A stretch of 49,032 nucleotides of DNA from Dichomitus squalens LYAD-421 SS1 (lineage: Eukaryota; Basidiomycota; Agaricomycetes; Polyporales; Polyporaceae), in assembly GCF_000275845.1 (NCBI RefSeq), contig NW_006766908.1, positions 361,374 to 410,405 on the forward strand. Direction: 5' to 3'. The notes beneath the pieces were generated by a model. That model had not been told where the DNA came from, did not search any database, and saw only the letters and a list, made by a program, of their open reading frames with translations. Of the stretch, positions 44,138 through 49,032 are shown piece after piece. Within the stretch, counting starts at the first letter, position 1, and every line of letters begins with the position of its first letter. The position numbers and the translations under genes are program-made.

Positions 44138-44561
44138 TGGGGGACAGAGCAGAGGAGGTCGAGTGAGAGTCCGAGTCCGACGCCGACGACGACGACGGCG
44201 ACGGCGACGACGATTTCGGGTGCGCTCATTTGCTCCCGCCCGGAATCACGCTCCAATCACCCCCGCGTCCCCCACGTGCGGGCGAGTGTCCGGAGTCTTC
44301 CCCACGGGGACGAGGACCTGGAGGACCGCTTCGTCACTGGCGGCCCGCTCAACCGAGACGCCCATAGCGTACTGCCCGCCGTTGACCGCACACCGTCGTT
44401 TACTGCTCCGAGACTGCACAACGCTCACTGTTCGCTGCACAACGCTTACTGCTCGCTGCACAACGCTTACTCCTCGCTGCAAAACGCTTACTCCTCGCTG
44501 CAAAACGCTTACTGCTCGCTGCACAACGCCTTTGCAACTCTGCCTGTGCTCCCATGCCACC
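44138..44561. promoter_or_regulatory. Bidirectional promoter between ETF-QO and sugar transporter
   Basis: 424 bp separate the two divergent start codons. The transporter side holds the 21-bp tandem array at 44414-44530. The ETF-QO side has a GTC-type trinucleotide tract (44170-44215). No TATA box is obvious. An overlapping, out-of-frame upstream ATG for ETF-QO lies at 44229. Confidence 0.5.
44414..44530 (+). repeat. 21-bp tandem repeat, 5.6 copies
   Basis: Units start at 44414, 44435, 44456, 44477, 44498 and 44519 (last one partial), each beginning CTGCAmAACGCtyACTs. Copies differ at only a few positions. The array ends 32 nt before the transporter ATG, so it is likely in the 5' leader or core promoter. 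Confidence 0.9.
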
Positions 44562-47236
44562 ATGACCGGCTTCTCTGCCCTCCCACTTGCAGAGCAAGAT
44601 GCCCAACACCACGACGCCCACCTCGCAGGTGTCTCCAAAATATTAGGCCCAAGATGGGCTCAGCTACCTGCAGTCACAGTAGGCCTGCTCGGTGTCCAAG
44701 TCTTTTGGTCCGTAGAGATGTCCTATGGTACGTCCTCGCCTACTCCTCGATCCCCATCTCACTCTTCCAACATATCTCTCCCCAAGGTACCCCATATCTC
44801 TTGTCCCTCGGCCTCACAAAGGCTGCCGTTGCCATTGTCTTCCTCGCCGGCCCAATATCCGGTCTCGTCGTCCAGCCCCTCATAGGTGCGTTCCCTCTCC
44901 ACCGACTCACCCGGACAGTATCCCCATCCCCATCCCTAGGCGTCCTCGCCGACAACTCAATGTCTCGCTTTGGTCGCCGTAGACCCTACATGATCGTAGG
45001 CTGCATCGTCTGCACCTCCGCTATGCTCCTCCTTGGCTTCACTCGCCCCGTCGCCTCCGTATTTACCTCTTCACCTTCACCAGCAGTCAGTCTCTCCCAA
45101 CCCTCTCTTATCCATTTTCTCATTAACCCTCGTCGTGCTCTCCACAGAATGATGTCCTAACCATCTGTCTCGCCATCGTCGCCCTTTTCACTATCGACTT
45201 TTCCATCAATGCTGGTACGTCCTCTCCCTGTCCTCGTATGTCACAACGTCCCGACGCGCACATCCCAGTGCAAGCTGTCGATCGCGCTTTAATCGTCGAC
45301 ACTCTCCCCTCCGCCGAGCAAGCTGATGCCAACGCCTGGGCCGCCCGCATGCTCGGCTTCGGTAGTGTCGCAGGCTACTTCATGTACGTCCCCTTCGTCA
45401 ACTTCCACCTCCGCCGCTCTCAACGCTCCACGCTACAGAGGAAACGTCGACATGACCTCGGTCTTTCCCTTCTTTGGTAGTACCGAGCTTGAGGTTCTAG
45501 CCGTCGTCGGTTCCCTCCTACTGCTCGCCACCCATGCCCTCACCGCGTTCTGCACCAAGGAGAAGGTCGTCGTTTCCAGCAGGTGCGTCGTCATCCAGCT
45601 TCATTCCCTTCTTATCCCGACCGCTCGCCAGACGGTTAGGCAAGACCTTCGCCAACGAACTCCGAGACATTTGGGACCACGCGTTCTCCCTACCTCCTGC
45701 TATCCGTCAAATCGTATGTGTACTATGTGTCTCTTCGACCACTCCTGCTCACGTTCGTCACCAGTGTTTGATCCAGTTCTTGTAGGCGCCGGTGAGCATT
45801 GAACCATGACAGAGCCGGTGCTGATGCACGCCTAGTTCATGGATGGGCTGGTTTCCCGTGTTGTTTTACACTACTGCCTTCATCGGCGATCTTCACAAGG
45901 CCTCCTCAGCCCTCCCTCCCTCTGATCCCGACCTGGACGCCGAGGCCACGCGGCTCGGTACACGCGCTCTGTTCTACTCTTCTCTTCTCAGCTTCACTGG
46001 CAACGTCCTTCTCCCATTCATCGTCGCCGAGTCCGCGCGATCGCGCCGGCTACTTGAGCGCAAGCTCGCTCAGGCCAGACGAAGCGCCTGGCTGAGGCTC
46101 TATGATCGCTCAAAGATCGGTCTTCCTACGCTTTGGGCGGTGGGCCATCTCCTCTTCGCCGTGTGTATGTTCGCGACCTTGTAGGTTGTTATCATCCTTG
46201 TGTGCCCCAGCCAAATGCCGACATATCCACAGTTTCTACACGAGCGTTGAAGGAGCCACGTTTTTTACGACCCTCACCGGCTTCTCTTGGTCGATCACTC
46301 AATGGGCTCCGTTCTCTCTGGTACGCGCACTCAGCCGTGATACATGTCACGCATCGTAGCTCACATAACATCCAGTTGGCCGAGGCCATCCTGACGGAGG
46401 ATGCTCATGATGGAGAGGCGCCAGTAATTGTTTTGAACGATACTCGCAGTCGCCGACGCTCGGGCTCACTTACATTGGCTGGAGACGACCAAGAACGACA
46501 GTTCTTAGTTGGGTCTGACGACGAAGACGACTCTCCGAATCAGCTGTACACCGCACCGACTACCGCGCAGTCGGTAGACCACCACGGAACGGGTTCGCAC
46601 CGAATGCTCGCGTCAGAGGAAGACGTGCGTTCGTTTTCGTCCGACGCGTCTATGGACTCCCACACCTCTGACGAGGATCGTCCGAAGCCACATCGACGAA
46701 GTCCGAGCAGAGAAGACGACGACACCGGGGCATCGCACGTGTTCCTCCAGAATGCCATGGCGCGTACGAGCCACGTCGACGTGCATTCGGTCTCACTGTC
46801 CGATCCGGAGACCCTCCACGCTGACCTAGAAGCCCCGAGGGAGAAGGCCGGTTCGGGACTGGCAGCGAAGGCCGGGATCATCATTGGCATCCACAACATT
46901 TTCATCGTCATCCCGCAGTTTATCATGACTGGGCTCGCGTCCATTATCTTCGCTCTGCTCGATCCGACCAAACGTGGATCCGGCGTGGTGGATCCTCCGT
47001 TGTCGACGAATGGAACCGTCGTGGATCCGGCGGATGCTTTCGCGCGTCAAGAGGCCGTTGTCTCTGGCAGCGGTCCTAATTCCTATGCTATCATCTATCG
47101 GTATGCATCCATGCTCTTGCGTAGGGGAGGATGCATATATAGACATTAACGCCTTCTTCCCAGCATCGGCGGACTCTCAGCGGTGGTAGCCTTTGTACTG
47201 ACGTTGCGGCTCGCGCGAGAGTTGCGACATCACTAG
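44562..47236 (+). CDS. GPH/SUT-type sugar (sucrose or alpha-glucoside) transporter
   Basis: Twelve exons (44562-44727, 44787-44885, 44940-45085, 45148-45214, 45269-45383, 45439-45582, 45632-45713, 45765-45781, 45836-46180, 46233-46320, 46376-47100 and 47164-47236) encode 688 residues. Hydrophobic spans include LPAVTVGLLGVQVFWSVEMSY, VAIVFLAGPISGLVVQPLIG and VFIVIPQF-type segments. The loop motif DNSMSRFGRRRPY and AVDRALIVDTLP are typical of glycoside-pentoside-hexuronide/SUT sucrose carriers of the major facilitator superfamily. QFFSWMGWFPVLFYTT is another conserved span. A long acidic loop (about 430-560) precedes the last spans. It probably imports a disaccharide with protons at the plasma membrane; the actual sugar is inference. 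Exon 8 is only 17 nt. Confidence 0.9.
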
Positions 47237-49032
47237 TATCGTGTATACCCCGCCTATCCTAGTAATGTTAATGGGACTTGTAGTAGTATAAGACAGTGTC
47301 ATGTACCCAACCCCTGGGCTCGTCACTATCACGGTTCACATCAGTGAAACCCGGGACGTATGAAGTTTTGCAAACTCGCTAGTGTCACAAGTCTATCTGG
47401 CAATAAACTGTCCTTTCGAGCCGTGTCGCTCGCGTTCCCTCGGCACTCATTCCGCTGCCCCCAGTCCCGCCCGAGTCCCTCCCTCGACTACGACGGTTGC
47501 CTCCATCGCGTGTCCCATTGCATGAGGCAGCGGGCTGTCTATATTGGTGCCATATAAGCCTCCCCCCTAATCCTTCCTGAGCTGCTCCCCCGTGCAAACA
47601 TGGGCCTTGTTCTGTCAATGACCCTGAGCAGATAGAGGCCGATCAAGCGCCACATTCCTTATTAGGGATTGTCCTAAAATGGAAATACCCTTTTCGGACT
47701 TGGTCTGGATCAAGTCTCAGATTGTTCTAGACACTTTCCTTTTTGGGACCATCCCAATTAGGTATATGTCCCAATAGGGAAATATAGGGTTACAAAAGAA
47801 CCCATAGGGTTAGGGTTTTGAACAGCCCTAACCCTAAGGCAAAATCAAACCACACTCCAGAGTTTATGCTATAAGAGTGGGCTATATCATCTTCAACAGA
47901 AAAAGCAAAGCACATTGACCATGCCTAAACAGTGTTCAGGTTAGGTTGTTCAAAAAGCTCTGGAGGCAGAGTTTGAACATCTGGGGTTCAAAACCATTTT
48001 TGACATCAGGCCGAACAGCAGACAGTTTCACCTTTTGGACATTTCAAAATTCAACACTATCCTGTATGTGCAAAAGTTAGACTCCACTTTTGCACTAGGT
48101 AGGCAACTGACTGACTGAGGTAAGTCATGCATAGAATAGATTAGACCATTTGACTAAGCACTATATTGAGATTGTCTCACCATCTTTGTGTACTATTGAT
48201 AGAGGTTGTCCAAACCCTCATTGAGATTGCTCATGATGGCTACAAATTGTAACTACTCCTGGCATCTGGCCTCTGCCCACCCTTGCAGCGTAACAAAATT
48301 GTCAGACATGACAGTGACAGAGGTTTTAGGAGGTTGCCCAGGGAGCTCCCAATTTTTACCAATAGTGTCTTTGTTGGCAGAGAACCATCGGGCGATGGTT
48401 GGGAGCTGATCGTGATGTGCATAAAAGTTATCTAATAGAAAGAGTAGGCAACTATCATCTGAGGTAATCGGACTGGACGTAGGTCAGATAGTCTCTTCAG
48501 TTGTTTAAGTATCACCCACTTTGCGCAGCCCATCCTCAGTGCATTCTCCAGTCACTGACGAATGCGTTGGCTGACACAGCTGCCAAGCTCAAGCATTGCC
48601 AGAAAGAAAACGAGTCCCTCCGCCAGGAGCTCACCCGCGGAGCTAGGATTAGAGAGGGAGATCGAAACCGAGCGAAGCGAAGTGAGATCGACCGGTTATG
48701 GGATATCGTCTGGTGGGCCGACCCTAGGGCAAAATAAACCCTAGGATGCAGGGGTTAAACCCTAGGGAACCCCTAACCCCAGGGGGGCTCCTAACCCCAG
48801 TGGATACCTAATCAGGAAGGTGGTCTAGGGTAACACACGTGACCGATTAGCGCCCATGATCCCAGGGCACACAGTAGAGGACACTGCGCGCACATACAAG
48901 AGGAGAGGATACACACTAGCATATACTTGTGGTACTGGGAGAGAGACACACGGTAAATATGACTCGGGCACAGACATGTTTGAGAGCACTACATGGTTGT
49001 GATTGTCTGTCCCAGACGGACACCACGCAGAC
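47237..49032. other. Repeat-rich, gene-free right end
   Basis: From about 47640 the sequence has LTR- or MITE-like character: interspersed CCCTAA/AGGGTT and ACCCTAGGG motifs (47800-47840 and 48720-48800). A short minus-strand frame in decayed sequence (near 48425-48240) reads like an old transposon protein (RWFSANKDTIGKNWELPGQ), but no family is certain. A plus-strand frame ending 48737 has coiled-coil character (AKLKHCQKENESLRQEL). No intact gene is visible. Confidence 0.45.
47806..47835. repeat. Hairpin built of two telomere-like repeats
   Basis: AGGGTTAGGG (47806-47815) and its exact complement CCCTAACCCT (47826-47835) are separated by a 10-nt loop. The unit equals the common fungal telomere repeat, but only two units occur. 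Confidence 0.6.

Noticed and set aside
44414..44530. CRISPR array or origin iterons
   Set aside because: Units are contiguous without spacers, in a eukaryotic promoter; a minisatellite is the simpler reading.
47790..48800. True telomere or subtelomere end
   Set aside because: Only two tandem TTAGGG-type units occur, inverted and internal, with ordinary repeat DNA after them.

Overview
The window is nuclear DNA from a filamentous basidiomycete, most likely an agaricomycete. The evidence is dense genes split by 47-67 nt GT-AG introns, coding exons as short as 3-17 nt, an intron-bearing tRNA-Pro, fungal-type proteins (recyclin, Ecm11-like, GH27, GPH-type sugar carrier, expanding F-box genes) and gag/LTR debris. 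It is a scaffold with one N gap (25952-26225). No CRISPR, operon or phage-like structure is present. All exon models were built by eye from splice signals, reading-frame phase and family resemblance; no search was run.

Layout. 1-5974 is a transposon graveyard: a Gag zinc-knuckle remnant, LTR pieces, tRNA-headed SINE-like units, and a TIR element (3068-5607) split by an LTR-type insertion that carries a 5-bp target duplication. A tRNA-Pro(TGG) gene follows (5975-6058). The gene-rich core then runs: recyclin-1 (6846-10300, +), a small conserved protein (10464-10965, +), an Ecm11-type meiotic protein (11122-12706, -), a hotdog thioesterase (12995-13525, +), a METTL16-type RNA m6A methyltransferase (13580-15443, -), a membrane protein of unknown role (15861-17718, -), a GH27 alpha-galactosidase in 23 exons (18042-20755, +), a single-pass membrane protein (21151-22407, +), a possible small gene (22597-22882, -) and a pRiA4b/MYND protein (23004-25080, -). 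The 5' end of that last gene lies in a MITE. The N gap follows, flanked by a perfect 469-bp duplication that looks like an assembly artefact, then a membrane-anchored histidine acid phosphatase (26753-28840, +).

The right half holds a decayed GDSL esterase, an APH-like kinase (30774-32011, +), a doubly broken small gene, the CTP-dependent diacylglycerol kinase Dgk1 (33820-35229, -), the E2 enzyme Rad6/Ubc2 (36723-37365, -), two neighbouring F-box/LRR-like genes (one frameshifted), ETF-ubiquinone oxidoreductase (42082-44137, -) and a GPH/SUT-type sugar transporter (44562-47236, +). The last two share a promoter that contains a 21-bp tandem array. 47237-49032 is again repeat-rich.

Functional themes are housekeeping (membrane recycling, RNA methylation, ubiquitin signalling, lipid phosphorylation, electron transfer) mixed with saprotroph nutrition (galactosidase, phosphatase, sugar uptake). 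No dedicated biosynthetic or defence cluster is visible. The most unusual signals are the nested mobile elements, a transposon end serving as the start of a gene, unusually small exons in five genes, and three neighbouring genes carrying single-base lesions.
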